A stretch of DNA of 64,000 nt from Linanthus parryae (GCA_023055425.1 JALGPY010000009.1:52204616-52268615), one strand, 5' to 3'. Positions 23,533-38,400 are shown, counted from the stretch's first letter. The notes: generated by a model from the sequence alone, not told the origin. Made by a program: numbers and translations.

Positions 23533-24771
23533 TTAATAATATAAAAGTACAGCCAGATCTTGAATACACCGAAATATATCTGTAAGCCTTCGTCGCCGCA
23601 GTGGAGTACCTACAGTCTAAATGTAGACCTACCTGTACTACACTAACATATAACACTAGAGACTAGGCACAGTAAACACTAGTAGAAAAGTAGAAGTACA
23701 TAAACCTGCAAAACAAGAACGACAAAACAGAGGTAAAAAAAAATGGGTAACGCTGTCTGGGACCCATAAAACCTCTGAGGAGGACGCGTGGCATGTAGAA
23801 GGAAGTACTGCCCGAAACTTAAAAGCTTTGAGATAAGGATGACCAACATCCACCCAAAAGATGAGCTGGCATAGACGCAGCTTGCAAAAATATCACTAAG
23901 CCCACCGAGTGAGTAAGGCGGTGCGGTGGTGTCGGCGATGGCAAGAGGACCACCATAGCTGGCGATAGATGAAACAAACGGTGGCAGACAGTGACAAAAG
24001 ACAGACAAACCGTTTCGATTTGGCCCGCGAGGGCTGAAGCTTGGGGTTTGAGGCACCGAAAAATGACAAATAGCAACCCATCTCCTGATTGATTTGGCCT
24101 AAAGAGGCTTAGGAATATGTGGGAGAAGAACAAATTAAGATGAACCATAAGCAAACTTTAAGATAGAACTCCTGCTCCAAGAAGAAACCAACAGATTAAC
24201 ATGGGCAAACACAGGCAAGCAGATCTTCAACCTTAGAAAAGTAACTGCAAATTAGTTTGGGTCTGAAAAAAGGTTTTCAGCTTAGGATTAGTAACGGGAA
24301 ACACAAAAAGACATAGCAACAAACAAAATAGAATGAAAATCGCTTTAAAATATGATCTCAGAGGAGATCTAAGCTTCGGCGATTCGAGAAACAGAGGACA
24401 TAGAACAAATATCGCTTTAAAATTTGATCTCCAGGGAGATCGAAGCTCCGGCGATGAGAGAAACAAAGAAAAAAGGAGTAAAATCGCTTTAAAAATTGGA
24501 TCTCAGAGGAGATCGAAGCTCCGGCGATGAGAACCCAGTGGAGGGTGAAATACTGAAAACCTCGTGAAGAGAACCTGTAGCCTGTAGGAAGCTTACTGAG
24601 TTTCGCAGAGAGCTTGAGCCCAAGAGGGACTATGGAAAGTGAAGGCAGGAGCGACGGAAACCCGACGAGCGACGACGCTTCGGCGCCGCCCGCCGAGAAA
24701 GGGCAAAAAACTGGGTTTCTCGCTCTAGACTTAGAAAGAGGTCAGAGCGCTTTACAAAAAGATGCTTAGTG

Positions 24772-24774
<3 letters not shown>
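23533..24774. other. Repetitive region, possibly a LINE 5' end on the minus strand
   Basis: No protein family is recognised. Read on the minus strand it has a GC- and pyrimidine-rich start near 24700 and a 72-bp tandem repeat. This could be the 5' region of the LINE whose polymerase lies at 20450-21620, with the Helitrons inserted between. That link is inference. Confidence 0.25.
24340..24534. repeat. Three tandem units of 72 bp
   Basis: Units start at 24340, 24412 and 24484, each opening tcgctttaaaa and containing gatctc, ggagatc and cggcgat. The period is a multiple of three, so a frame reads through all three. Confidence 0.8.

Positions 24775-24852
<78 letters not shown>
24775..24852. repeat. 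(TA)n microsatellite, ~78 bp
   Basis: About 39 TA units without interruption. Confidence 0.95.
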
Positions 24853-24854
<2 letters not shown>

Positions 24855-24904
24855 ATGGTGGATCATATTCGTGTAGCAACATTTGGTTCTCGTGTTGCCA
24901 CACT

Positions 24905-25480
24905 CATAGTTGTGAATACCGTTCCGGTCCCCGTTCCGTTTTGCTCTTGGGAACGGAACGATCCCGGATCCGGACGGATCGGCGATCCGTTCCGGATTTA
25001 CCGCACTTTTTCCATTATTTTTATATATGTATATATGCATATGTATATATAATAATAATATTAAAAAAAAATGATTCACAGCTTCCAGGAATTAAAACTT
25101 AATGTGATTGAACTTTTTTAAGGAGCTAATGAGAGACTGGATTTTATTTTGAAGAACATAATGTGACTGAATTTTGAAATGGGTAAAATATAATAAATTC
25201 CTAAATTTATAATTACTTCTATTAAATTCAAGTAGTGGATGAAAGAAAAAAAAAATAGTGAATGAAAGGATGTATCACCAGTCACCACCCCCTCCCTACC
25301 TATTCTCCATTATCTTTTTTTCTGTTGACTGTTCCCGTCATCTTAGTCTCCTTCTTTCTCCCTCTAATTTTTCTTCACCTTATTTCTCTCCCTATCAAAA
25401 TCTCCGCCTCCCTTCAACATCTCTATCACACTCACTCTCTGTAATATATCCCTCCCTCTCCTCCACAGGTAACGCCATAC

Positions 25481-25526
<46 letters not shown>

Positions 25527-25889
25527 TTCTCGATCTGAATCTGTTTCCAATTCACGAAACAGATCACTCTTCTTTCTTCTTCTTCTTCACTCCCTCACTC
25601 TCGGATTTGCACAATCAGACCCTTTGCGAAGGGAAGAAGGGATTGATGCTGTTAGGGTAATGCCAAACGCGATTTGTTTTGGGAAAAAAAATTCGAAAAA
25701 TTACAAATAGACCCGGAACGAAATAGTCCGGATTTTACCGGATTCGGGCGAAATGGCCCGGATCGACCCGGATCGACCCGGATCGAGGCGGATTTTGACC
25801 TGGTACGAATCAGATCTGGTACCGTGCCGTTTTAGCTAAAAACCGGACTGTTCCGGCCGTTCCGGACCGGAACGGTATTCACAACTATG
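24905..25889. mobile_element. hAT-type non-autonomous element with perfect target duplication
   Basis: A 985-bp element with near-perfect inverted ends catagttgtgaataccgttc and gaacggtattcacaactatg. It is flanked by identical gccacact at 24897-24904 and 25890-25897. Both sub-ends are rich in ccgga/tccgg and gatccgg motifs. The interior has a (CT)n tract (25483-25525) and gene-like leader sequence but no transposase. Confidence 0.92.
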
Positions 25890-25897
25890 GCCACACT

Positions 25898-26259
25898 GGG
25901 TTCGCACATAGCTTGTTAGAAAGCTTTTCTCGGGAAAAATAATATTAATCTACTCTCGCGACGGTGATACCACGTATGGCCACGTTGGGTTCCCTGCTAT
26001 TCGAAATCTGATATCCGGAACCAAACAGTCGTTGATCTCTAAAAACTGAGTACAAAACATCCCCGGGAGACAAACAAGGCCTGCACACACCTTAAATTAC
26101 ACAATATGCTATTTTTTTCTTTTGAAATATACACAATATGCTATTTTAGCTAATGTAACAAGCACAAAATCCAGAAACTTAAGTGAATGCTATTGCTGTA
26201 CACTAATTAAGCCAAATAGATCATCTTCGCATAACCCTTGGTTGAGGGATCGGACAAGG
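25898..26259. other. 3' flank of gene 2
   Basis: AT-rich sequence downstream of the gene 2 stop codon, presumably including its 3' UTR. No other feature seen. Confidence 0.4.
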
Positions 26260-26463
26260 TCATTGATCTTTGGCTGAGAAATCAGGCTGAGGGTTCAGAG
26301 ACATCTCGATTTCCTCAAGAGACCGCCCTTTTGTTTCAACTGTGAAATAATAAGCAAATGCTGCTGCCAACAACGAAAACCCACCAAAACCTGCATAAAC
26401 TGGAGTGACGCCAAACCTCTCCACAAGTTCAAGGAAGAACAGGCCAACCAAGAAATTGCAAAC
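26260..26463 (-). CDS. Gene 2 exon 12 (residues 473-539, stop)
   Basis: Acceptor GATATCCAG, then [19 protein letters not shown], the last helix and [18 protein letters not shown]. It is separated from exon 11 by 13,701 bp but in phase with it. Confidence 0.95.
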   Translation of the reverse strand, partial: VCNFLVGLFFLELVERFGVTPVYAGFGGFSLLAAAFAYYFTVETKGRSLEEIEMSLNPQPDFSAKDQ

Positions 26464-29400
26464 CTGGATATCACAGAACATACCACAAGTTAAACCTTCA
26501 AAAAAGGCTGTGTTTAGAGCCCTCATTTAGCAATTGGATTTGATATAGAAAAAGAGTCGGTTCCGAGGAGAATTTGATTCCAATTTCTGTTGTAGTCCTG
26601 ATGATAAAATAATTAGTACAATTTTAATATATTGAATTAGTGTGCATGAGAAGTGATTTGATCATATGTTTCTGTTGCTCTCCTTCTCGCTTTCATGTTC
26701 AAGTTCAAGATGGAAGGAATGGCACAGTTGAATCACTTCATATGTGTCGGCGGGTGCTGTAGCGAAACTTATTATAAAAGAGGGGAAAGGGCCAGGCCGG
26801 GCGGGTTTAAGCGGGTTAGGGAGGAGAGGGGGCTGGGTGGAAGACCGGTGGGGGACGGGCAAGTTTTTCTGGAGGATTTCTAGCTCGGGCCAGGCCTGCC
26901 TCTAAACCCCCTATTTTTATTGGGGTCGGGCCGACCCGACCCGGTCATTTTATTATAGCTTTTTAAATATAATTTATATTTATGTGTGTATAACTGTGTG
27001 TGTATATATATATAGTCTGGTTGGACCAAATTACCCTCCAAATTAGCTGTCTTTAAAAAAAACAGAGGGCAAAATGGTCGGCCCGTGTGGGTTGGGGGTG
27101 TTTTAGGTGCAGGCTGAAGTAGAGGGGGGCGGGCCGGTTATTCCGAAGGGAAAAGCTACCCATGCCGGTCTGATCCTGTTGCAGGGGATTGGAGGCCAGG
27201 CTGGGTTAGGGAGGGAGCGGTTAGGGGGGGGGGGGGGGGGCAAGGAGGCCGGGTGGGCCGGTTTGCAATGTGGGCCGCCCCCTTTGACACCACTAAATAT
27301 GTACATGTCCGGCCATCTCTAACTGAACCATTTCCCCCTCCCACCAATCCCTCCCTCCTACCGTATCGTCTCCGAGCGAAAGACTTAAATCAAATTCACA
27401 ATCTTCCACTCTTAGTAACAAACAGCGTCTAATTAAGTTTTTAATGACGATTGAATATTATTTTTGATAGATTAGATGATGTCTACCAAATTATACACCA
27501 AAAAGATCACATATTACATTTTACACAAAATAAATATATTCAATACAATTTTCCAATGTTTTTGTACAGAAAGTTGTCTTTTTACAAAGAAAACAATTCC
27601 ATAATTAAAATTACCAAAAGATGGTGGTCAAATAGCAGGGAAGGGAAGCCAAGAGGGACTGCCCCTCACCCCTAGTAGTTAGAGACCATTCACCCTAACC
27701 CTCCCAGCTGGTAATTACCCTCCGAGTATGCTGCTTCCTCTACTCTGCTTTCGCAAACTACTCATTTAACTAGAGAAACTTGTTTCTCAAGGGTGACAAT
27801 CCACTAGAGATAGACATTCATTTTTTGGGTAATTTCAATGTATTAAAAAAGACAGAGAACAATATACTAGGGTATACCTCAACTATACAATCTGATTTGT
27901 ATACAAAATGGAGCACATTGCTCAAACAGGTAGGCTAACTAACACTTCAACACTAAATAAGCTACACAATACCCCATCTCCTAGCTATGTTGCGCAAGCG
28001 CGGATGCGGTACCCGTGCTGGAATTTGGTGCGGGTGCGGAAAATTTTCAAAATTCACATACATACATACCGTTATAAAATGTCAAAAAAAAGCAACAAGA
28101 GTACAAATTCTCAATTATGGAACCCAAACACATTGAGCTCATATAAAATAGATAATATACCAATCAATCTAACTCCCAAATGAACATTGAAAAAAGGCTC
28201 CCAAAACATAAATATTGGACAAGTCACAATTTTCACAAAATCATAGCATCCCCAAGAATGACCACTTAAAAAGTTTTGACACAATCAAAATAAAGCATAA
28301 CTTTCAACTACTCATCCAAGTTAATAGCACGTGAACCACTTGCTAGACCACTAGTCGTGCAAAGTTCACCTTTAGTTCATCAATAGTAAAAGTAGCCATT
28401 GAAAGAACTCCCACATCCTCGAAGCCGTCAAACGCATCTCCCGCGATATCAAAATACTTAGACTCTCCTTGTAAGTATGCAGATTTGCTCTAGCTAAAAG
28501 TCGGAGATTGCTATGGCTAAATACCAAATTTTGTGCCCTTCCAGGAGTCATCGTGTACAAGGAGTAGACAAAAGAATAAGTTCTCCGATTTTGCTCCAAA
28601 CAAATGAAGAAGAAGGTTGTCCAAGTATCTTCAAAACAATGCATTGGAGCGCCAGCACCCTATAACATTTACCAATCATGAGGGCCAAGTGAGGCCATGG
28701 GTTAGTTTGATTTCGGATCTATGAATTGGCCCTTTCGAGAACTAAACATAAGGAACTCTTGATTAACTTTTGTCTAAGACTGAAATTCTCTAAGTACCTC
28801 GTTATACAATTCCTTCTCCCCTCGGACAACTCTTTATCATATGTGTTTTCACCCTTTTAGGATCCTCTTCAAGCCATTTATTGGTACAATACCCTATTAT
28901 TATGCAGGAATATAACAAAATAAGATAGTATTACATAACCAAAATATGTACACAAAATATAAAGAGATGACTAACTACCATGGGTTCAAAGAGTGTGCCA
29001 AACAATGCAATGAAGTGTTGTTCTTGTTAGGATAGTACGAACAACATTGTAGAAACGTGATTCCTCGTCAAACCTATTGTCTTCGTGCTTGATGATAGCC
29101 ACCTTCACCTTTTCTATCATGGTATCCCACATAAAAAACGTGGGCGTGGTCTATCGGTTTCACAAAAGCAAATCATGTCATATATGGGTCTTGTGAAGTC
29201 AAGGATATAATCAACTTGATCCCACCAAAAATCATCCATCACCTTGTACTTCATAAACCTTGCCTTATCATCTTCTCGATAATCATTTTGGTTCATTCCA
29301 CTTTTCACTCACAATCAAAAGTTGAAGTGAATGTTTGAGAAGCTTAAAGCGTTTGAGCATAACAATGGAGGGGACAAATCTGAGTTTTGGCCACCGAGAG

Positions 29401-32400
29401 CAACTTCAAAGGTACAACTTCATTGTACATGGCCAACCGCAAAGAATGAAGTTCTCAATTTGCATCGCATCTGCCAACAATGTTAGTAATCCAAGCACAG
29501 TCTTCAAAAGTCTCAATATTTTTCTCGGTATTTTTGGCCGCACGAATATTCTTCAAGCAAGGTTTAGTGTGTGCACCACTCATGGAGTTCACATGATATG
29601 CGGCCATTCCACCTCAACAATTCTTCCAGCGGCCTTGAAATTAGCTGCATTACCCGTGATAACTTGAACTACATTTTGTGTGCGCACCTTATTTATGACT
29701 TCCTTCATTTCATCCGTGATGAAGTGTTTGTCTTTCACTTGCCTTAAGAAACATTTGTCCATATTCATTCACCGCCATGAAATTTAGAAAGGGCCTCCTT
29801 TGAGAGTCAATCTACCCATCACTAACTACTGATACCCGCTACGGTACCCAACAAATTATCAATATTTAGTGATGAGTGGAGTGAATCTCAAAGGAGGCCC
29901 TTGATAAATTTCATGGCAGTGAATAAACATGGACCAATGTTTCTTAAAGTGATTGATTGCTCCGGACAAATGAAAGATAAAGATTTCATTGCAGATGAGA
30001 CTAAGAAAGTCATCAACAATGTAGGCACGCAAAATGTTTTTGAAGTTATCACCGATAATACGGCTAATTGCGAGACCGCTGGAAGAATTGTTGAGGAGGA
30101 ATGACCGCCTATCATGTGGACTCCATGTGTGGTGCACACACTAGACCTTGCTTTGAAGAATACTTGTGCGGCCAAAAATACCGAGAACAATAGACTTTTG
30201 AGGAGTGTGCATGGATTACCGACGTTGTTGGCAATTCGATGTAAATTAAGAACTTCATTCTTAATCATTCTTTGCGGTTGGCCATGTACAATGAAGTTTA
30301 ACCTTTGAAGTTGTTCACGGTGGCTGGAACTCAATTCGGGCCTCCTCCATTGTGATGCTCAAACGCTTAAAGCTTCTCAAACATTCACTTCGACTTTTGA
30401 TTGCGAGTGAAAAGTGGAATGAACCAAATGGTTGTCGAGAAGATGACAAGGCTAAGGCAAGGTTTATGAGGAACAAGGTGATGGATGGTTTTTGGTGGGA
30501 TCAAGTTGATTATATCCTCGACTTCACAAGACCCATTTACGGCATGATTCGCTTTTGGGACACCGATAGACCATGCCCACATTTGGTATATAATATGTGG
30601 GATACCATGATAGAAAAGGTGAATGTGGCTATCTTCAAGCACGAAAACAAAAGGTTTGATGAGGAATCTCGTTTCTAAAATGTTGGTTATACTATCCTTG
30701 TTGAGATGTGGAACAACAACACACACTGCAAGCTCGACACACTCTTTGAACCCAAAGGTAGTTTTTCATCTCTTTATATTTTGAATACATATTTTGGTAA
30801 TGTAATACTATCTTATTTTGTTATATTTCAATATAATAGTAGGTATTATACCATTGAATGGCTTAAAGAGGATCCTAATAGGGTAAAGCCACTATATGAT
30901 GAAGAGTTGTCCAAGGGGAGAAGGAATTGCATAGCGAGGTACTTTGAGAATGTCAGTTGTAGACAAAAAGTTAATCAAGAGTTCCTTATGTTTAGTTCTC
31001 GAAAGGGTCAATTCAGAGATCCTGAAATCAAACTAGCCAAGGCTTCACTTGCCTCTCATGATTGGTGGATGTTATTGGTGATTGTACTCCTATGCTCCAA
31101 TGTATTGTTTTGAAGATACTTAGACAACCTTCTTCTTCATCTTGTTCGGAGCGAAATTAGAGCACTTATTCTTTCGCCTAGTCCATGAGAAGGAACATGA
31201 TGACTCCTGAAATGGCACAAAATTCGGTATTTATCCAAGCAATCTCTGACTTTTAGCAAGAGCAAATCCCTCATACTTACAAGGAGAGTTTATTTCGATA
31301 TTGCCGTAGTTGCATTTGACGGCTTCGAGGATGTGGGAGTTCTTTCACCGGAGATGAAAAAGGAACTTCGCACGACTGGTGATCAAGCAAGTGGTTCACG
31401 TACTATTAACGTAGATGAGTAGTTGTAGTTAGAAGTTATGCTTTAATTTATTGTGTCAAAAAAATTTAAATGGTTATTTTTAGGGATGATATGACTTTTT
31501 GAGAACTGCGAGTTGTCCAATATTTATGCTTTGAGATCGATGTTTTGAGAACCATTTTTCTATGTTCATTTCGGACTTATGATTGGTATATTATCTATTT
31601 TATATGAGCTTAATGTGTTCGGATTTTCACTATTCAAAATTTATACTATTGTTGTTTTACTAACATTTTATAATTGTATGCAAGTGAATGTATGATAAAA
31701 TATAAAAATATATTTTGCCGCATCCCAGCCGCACCCGCACCCTAGAATTTTGAAATTTGCATCACTCGTACCGTACTTGTGCAACATAACGTATGACTAC
31801 CAAACATGTTGTCACACCCCCTTCTGTGTATTCACCTCTGTTAGTTGGTAGGGTAACTTACAAAATTCAATTTTTCGGACAGGCTGCAAATGTCAATCAT
31901 CCCCCAATTTTGTAATACTACCTGGAGTTAGTCATAACTTTTGCTTGTAGTAGTTGCACCATTTTCGAAAACACATACAAAACCGGCGATGGTATACCAA
32001 CATTTTGCACATGTTAAAGAATACACATTGGGGTGGACTGAAAACCAGCAGAGTCAATACAAATAGGGGGTGTAAGTGACAACGGGTTCAAATGTAATAA
32101 AGGGCGTAAGTGAATTTTTCCAAATTAGGAGGGGTGCAAGTGACGATCATCCTAAACTAAGGGGGTGTAAGTGAATTTTACCCTATAATTCTTCATCCAA
32201 ACTACATTAGAGAGACTATTCATTGGCATGTTTGCGTGGTGGGTCACGCGGATCAGAATTAGACAAACATGCACTCGTCAAACAGGCCACCTATTTCTTC
32301 CTTTAAACCACTACAATGTGAGATTCAAGACAATACATTTCTCTAATAAAGAAATTTTATTAGCATTCTGAATGTCAAATAAAGCCTAAATGGCTAGATG

Positions 32401-35400
32401 TCTCTCTCTCTCTCACACTCACCTAAGACAAACCTTGTTAGGGTATCGAGGAGAGGGGAAGGGTGATGAGGAAAACCGTAGAATTCAATTTTTGGCAATA
32501 TTAATTGGGTAAAAGACATTTTCCACCTTCAGATTATGGAGAAAATACATTTTGCCCCCTAATTTATGGATAAATATTTTTTGCACCCCTGTCAGTGGGG
32601 GGGGGGGTGCAAAGTGACTTTTTGTGACCATTTTACCCTTACGAATTTTGGACAAATACCATCCTTTTTTTTTTTTTTTTTTGTGTGTTCATCATCTTGG
32701 TGTTCTCGAGCACCACCACACCACCACCAAATCCACACCAACAATACCACCACCACCCCACCGGCCACCACCACCACCACCAAATCCCCACCACCTCATC
32801 CTCTTAGCCACCGCCATCTCCTTCCTCATAACCCCGTACCCCAACCTGCAGCCTTCACAAGCATCAGCCACTACCACCTCAATTAACACTGATCATCATA
32901 ATCAGACCCACCACAACATAAACAACACCATTAGAACACCCATTAGACCAACATAAACAACCTACCTAATACAACCATCTCCACGAACTACTTGCACTGC
33001 ACCACTCCACCACAATTACCAACTGAATTACCACCACCAGCACCACTTGATGAACGCAGTCGAAACCCAAATCAAACCCATGAAGAATCAAAGAGATAAA
33101 CCCAAATCAAACCCAAATAAACCCCCTTCTCTTGAAAATCTGGAATACCCAATTTGGGCATACCCTCTTCTTCGATTGATGAGCTCATCTGGGCCAAACC
33201 AAATCTGAGGCTAACCCATAATTTGGTCCATTCATTATGCTCACATAATTCGGTCCATGTCTGGCAGGCAATGAGGTGTGGAAACAACATCAACATCTGT
33301 CAAACTAGTTAAAGTAGATTATCCGATAACAAAAAAGGACAAGATCAATGGCAAAGATCACACATTTACGAATATAATAGCCAGAAACCACACTTAAACT
33401 TCAGTTCACCACTTCTAGTTTGCTTTTACCTCGTTCCATGCTAAATCGACTAATTAAACTCATATTTCTATAATCAATTCGATCCCCCGATTGTATCGGG
33501 GGTAAACGCCTACGAAAAACTCGCTTGGATTTAAGAAAAAGTCAGCTTGGATTTATCCATGGTTTGTTTAGTTTATTTCATTCTGAAAAATTGTGAGCTA
33601 GCTCTACAACTGAAATAGATATAGAGTAAATATTCGCCCGCGAAAACTTTATTTTCTTCAATTGCTAAATTTTTATCAATCCTATATGATAAAGGACAAA
33701 ATAAACTAAAGATTCGTTATATTATTTCGATGAAATCGCGGGATTTTTGGAGATTTCACCTATTATTTAGTAAATATATGTATGTGTTAATTTCGATAAT
33801 ATCATAAATAAAATTCAATATTTTGAATCCTTTTATTCGCGAGTTGAAAGGATTCAAAATAGGTGAAATAGGAGGACTTCACTCAAATCTCCATATACGA
33901 ACCGCCAATTCAAAGTTCCAAAACTGAACACAGAGAGAGTTTCTAATTTCATCGGGTTGCATTCTCTCTACCTCTAAGGGTGATCAAGGATCGATTCCTC
34001 AGATCAAAAGGTATGCCAGATCCAGAACCCATAAACCCTTAAAAACCTACTGAGACTAACCCAGACCAGAACCATTCGCCGATTGAAACCCATTAACCAA
34101 TCGGAGTAAAACCTATAAAAATCGAATCTTGGTTGGTTGGGGTTAGAATCCGGTTCGGTTGTGGCCCAGATCGAACAGAGAGAGAGAGAGAGAGAGACCG
34201 AGAAAGTGAGACGCAGAGAAGGAGAGATGGTCTGGAAGTGGAGTTGACCGAACGCCGACTGGAAGAGCAGGAGTCGACGAGGGCGATTTGTGGAGGCCCA
34301 GAGAGGGAGAGAGGGTCTGGCAGTGGAGGTGAAAATGGGTCTGAGAAGGGAGAGAAGAGAGAGAGAGGAAAAAGATAAGGTTAGAGTTAGCAAATGAGGA
34401 GGAGAAGGAAAGGAAATTTATAGTGGGGTAATTTCGTAAATGTCGGGTATTTTTATCTTTTTAGCTCTCTTAGTCCACCGTTACTCTCCATCCACTGACG
34501 GGTGCAGAAAGTATTTATCCATAAATCAGGGGGAGAAATGTATTTTCTCCATAATTTGAGGGTGGACAATGTCTTTTACCCATATAATTAGAATTAATTA
34601 TTTTGTATGATTATATTATGACTTTTTATTATGATTAATATATTTTAATGTTTTTTATTATTTATAAAAATTAATAATGTATTCTTGATCATTGACGAAT
34701 ATATTTACGAAAAATTATCTTTATTTTATTGAAACTATGATAAATCATACTTTTTTATACCATAATTACTAAATAACTGAAAAACACGGTTAAAAAAACG
34801 TCAAATTTGTTGAATCATAACGATAAAAAATATAGTAATCAGATACACACACATACCGACACTTATTGTGCATAATTTTCCCCTTGTGTATATCAAACAT
34901 GTTCAACTAAGTCATAGTGTTGATTGGCGTCCACTGAGCGTATGAGGCAACGACGCATCATATAGTCATCAAGTGATATGTTGTCAGTTCTTTGTTCAAA
35001 TTATTTCTCATTTGACGATTGTAAATAAATATTTGCGCAAGCCGTATAAACATTGTTGTCATCATCATCTGAGTCTTCATCACGTTCGTCCTCCATAATC
35101 ATATTGTGAAAGATTACACAAGCTAACATGATGATACCTAGGTTTTGTATATGCCATCCTCTTCCGGGCTTTTTAATGATTGCGAAACAAGCCTGGAGAA
35201 TTCCAAAAGCCCTTTCATCATCTTTACGATATGACTTGCATTTGAGTTAACACTCATTCTTTTCTTAGGCGATGATTTCTAATGGCTTGCACTAAAGTAG
35301 CCCATTATGATATATCTTGTCGGCAAGATAGTAAGTTATGTAGTGTTCTTTGTTGTTTACCTTATATGCAACTCGAGGAGCTTCACCGCTTGTGAGTTCA

Positions 35401-38400
35401 TTAAACATCGGTGAACCACCAAGAACAATGATGTCATTTTGAGCTCCCGGTACACCAAAGAAGGCACGCCAAATCCATGTGTCGACTGAATCCACTGCTT
35501 CAAGCACTATCGTAGGCTTCTTTGATTTTCCTGAGAAACTTCTCTGCCATGCACTTGGACAATTTTTCCAATCCCAGTGCCTCCAGTCCAACGACTCGAC
35601 CATTCGAGGAAACCCACGCAGTTCAGCACGCCGAAGCAATTTTTTTATATTCTTGTTCGTCGGTGCAGGAAGATAGTTTGGTCTGTGTACCTGCAAAATT
35701 GTTTTACAAAACTCTCACATGCCGTTGTTTCTGTCATGTGGGATTGATTGCTTATGGCATCAGCATGATATGAATATGCTCACATGCGCATAACTACAAT
35801 CACCTTGTGAAGCGTAGTAAATCCCAGACGTCCAGTGTCGTCACGTTTCTGAAGATAGTATGGATTCACGTGCTCAGAGTCTGCCACCAAATGCATGAAA
35901 AGTGGGTTTTTCATGCGGAATTGCCGATGGAAATCTTCATCATTAAAAACATAACTTTCAATAAAGTAGTCTCGCAATAGCGCCTCTAACTTCTCCTCGC
36001 GGGTTCTTGCTTAATGTTGACGCCTCTCAACATAACCACGGTGTACATGATTGTTTTGAACAACCATATTTTGGCGATACCATTGATACTCCTCCACTGT
36101 GTTGTTGAAATCTTCGCTTGTTGCGTCTTGTTCCGCAACCTGTACATCATAGTTAGTATAAAAATTATAATTGAAGTAATTATTACTAGAACCTTCTCCA
36201 TAGCGTGGATAGTTGTTACCCGAGCCCTCTCCATGATCCATTCTATGTCGAAGAATTGGTGGTAGTTTGATGTTTCAAAATTTAGGTGATTTATGGTAAT
36301 TGTATTTTGAATTGTGTTGCAGACTTAAATAGAAAAAGTTAATCGGAGATTAGTGAATACTAGTTGAATGTGACAATTTGTTAGAGAAAATATAGCCTTC
36401 ACATGAAGTATATATTGTACGGAATGAGCTTGATAGTAAACTATGCTACATACCACAAGGGCCAGCGGCATAGGGAGGTCCTCGTTTGCTGATACTCAAG
36501 ATTATTGACTTAACACAAGATAGGTATAAAACAATCAAAACATTATCACTCAAATGACGTAACATAAGAAGTATCAGTCAAATAATATCAATCTATCATT
36601 GCAAGAGCATAGCAGCAAGAGTACAAAATTAAAAAAATGCTTACTCTTGGGAATCTTTCTAGATGATGAGGCTGCTGAGGACCTTTGATTGGTAAACAAA
36701 TTTTCAACAGGAAGAAAGTCTTGGTACTTCGTATTCTCAACTTTTTTTGTAGATGAACTTCTTTGCTCCTATGTGTTGGTCAGGTTCTTCATCTTCCTCG
36801 AGATATCACACATTATTATTCCCTGATTGAGAGGCAGGTGAAGTGCTTTGAACATAATATATTATAACTTAACATCAGAAGAATCAATAGCCAAATATCA
36901 ATATTGTGTTCTAATACACGAAATAAGAGTACAATATTATAATACTGCAAAAACAGAGTTCATCGCTAATTTTGAAAGGATGTTCGATTGCGCTAGAGAG
37001 AGAAATGCTCTTTCCTCAAAGTGCTTTTCTCTCTCTAGCACAATCAAACATATTTTGAGAATTAGTGATGAACTTGGTTTTTGCAGTATTATAATTTTGT
37101 ACACTTATTTAGAGTATTAGCAACACAATATTGATATTAGCCTAATGATTCTTCTGATGTCAAGTTATAACGCATTCTGTTCAAAAGCACTTCACCTGCC
37201 TCTCAATCAGGGAATAATAATATGTGATACCTCGAGAATAAGGAAGAACCTGAGCAACACATTGGAGCAAAGAAGTTCATCCAGAAAAAAAAGTTGAAAA
37301 TACGAAGTACAAACACTTTCTTCCTGTTGACGACTTGTTTACCAATCAAAGGTCCTCGGTGGCCTCTTCATCTAGAAAGATTCCTAAGAGTAAACATAAT
37401 TTTAATATTGTACTCTTGCTGTATGCTCTTGCCATGATAGATTGATATTATTTGACTATACTTCTGATGTAATGTCATTTAACCGATACTATTTTGATGG
37501 TTTTATACTCTCTTGTGTTCAGGCAATAATCTTGAGTATCAGCAAAATGTCCCAGCCAACGAAGACCTTCCTATGCCGCTAATCCTTGTGGTATGTAGCA
37601 TAGTTTACTATCTGATACTGATGTTGTTAAGCCCATTCCTTACAACATAGACTTCACATGAAGGCTATATGTTGTCTAACAGTTTGTCACATTCAACTAG
37701 CATTCACTAACCTCCAATCAACTCTATATAACTTTTTCTATTTAAGACTGTATCATGATTCAAAATACAATTACAACAAATCACTGAGATATTGAAACAT
37801 CCAACTACCACCAATTCCTCGACATAGAATGGATCATGGAGAGGGCTTGGGTGACAACTACCCAGGCTATGGAGAAGGTTCTAGTAATAATTATTTCAAT
37901 TATATTTTTTATACTAACTATGATGCACAGGTTGCGGAACAAGACGCAACAAACAAAAATTTCAACAACACAGTGGAGGAGTATCAACGGTATCACCAAA
38001 ATATGGTTGTTCAAAACAATCATGTACACGGTGGTTCCATTGAGGGGCGCCAACATAAAGCAAGAACCCGCGAGGAGAAGTTTGAGGCGCTAATGCGAGA
38101 CTACTTGGTTGAAAGGTATGTTTTTTAATGATGAAGATTCCCGTAGGCAATTCCGCATGAAAAAACACTTTTCATGCGGTTGGCGGTAGACCGTAAGCGC
38201 GTGAATCAGTACTCTCGTCAGAAGCGTGACAACACTAGACGTCTAGGTTTACTATACTCCACAAGGTGACTGTAGTTATGCACATATTAGCATATTCATA
38301 ACATGTTGATGCCATATGCGATCAATTCTACATGGCAAAAACAACTGCATGTAAAACTATGAGCGAGTTATGTAAAACAACTTTGCAGGCACACAAACCA

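Larger units (their letters stand above)
27985..31789. mobile_element. hAT transposon, head-to-head inverted duplication (3.8 kb palindrome)
   Basis: The ends ctatgttgcgcaagcgcgg and gtacttgtgcaacataa are inverted. The similarity continues inward along the whole element to a centre at about 29827-29865. Paired landmarks: agcacgtgaaccacttgct (28326) with agcaagtggttcacgtact (31393); catcactaa (29818) with ttagtgatg (29866). Each arm is about 1.9 kb. Both arms carry broken hAT transposase, reading outward from the centre. No 8-bp target duplication could be confirmed. Confidence 0.88.

Noticed and set aside
32566..34393. Several long frames rich in Thr/Pro or Ser/Leu
   Set aside because: They derive from CCA-, GA- and CT-rich DNA inside a Mutator-like element.
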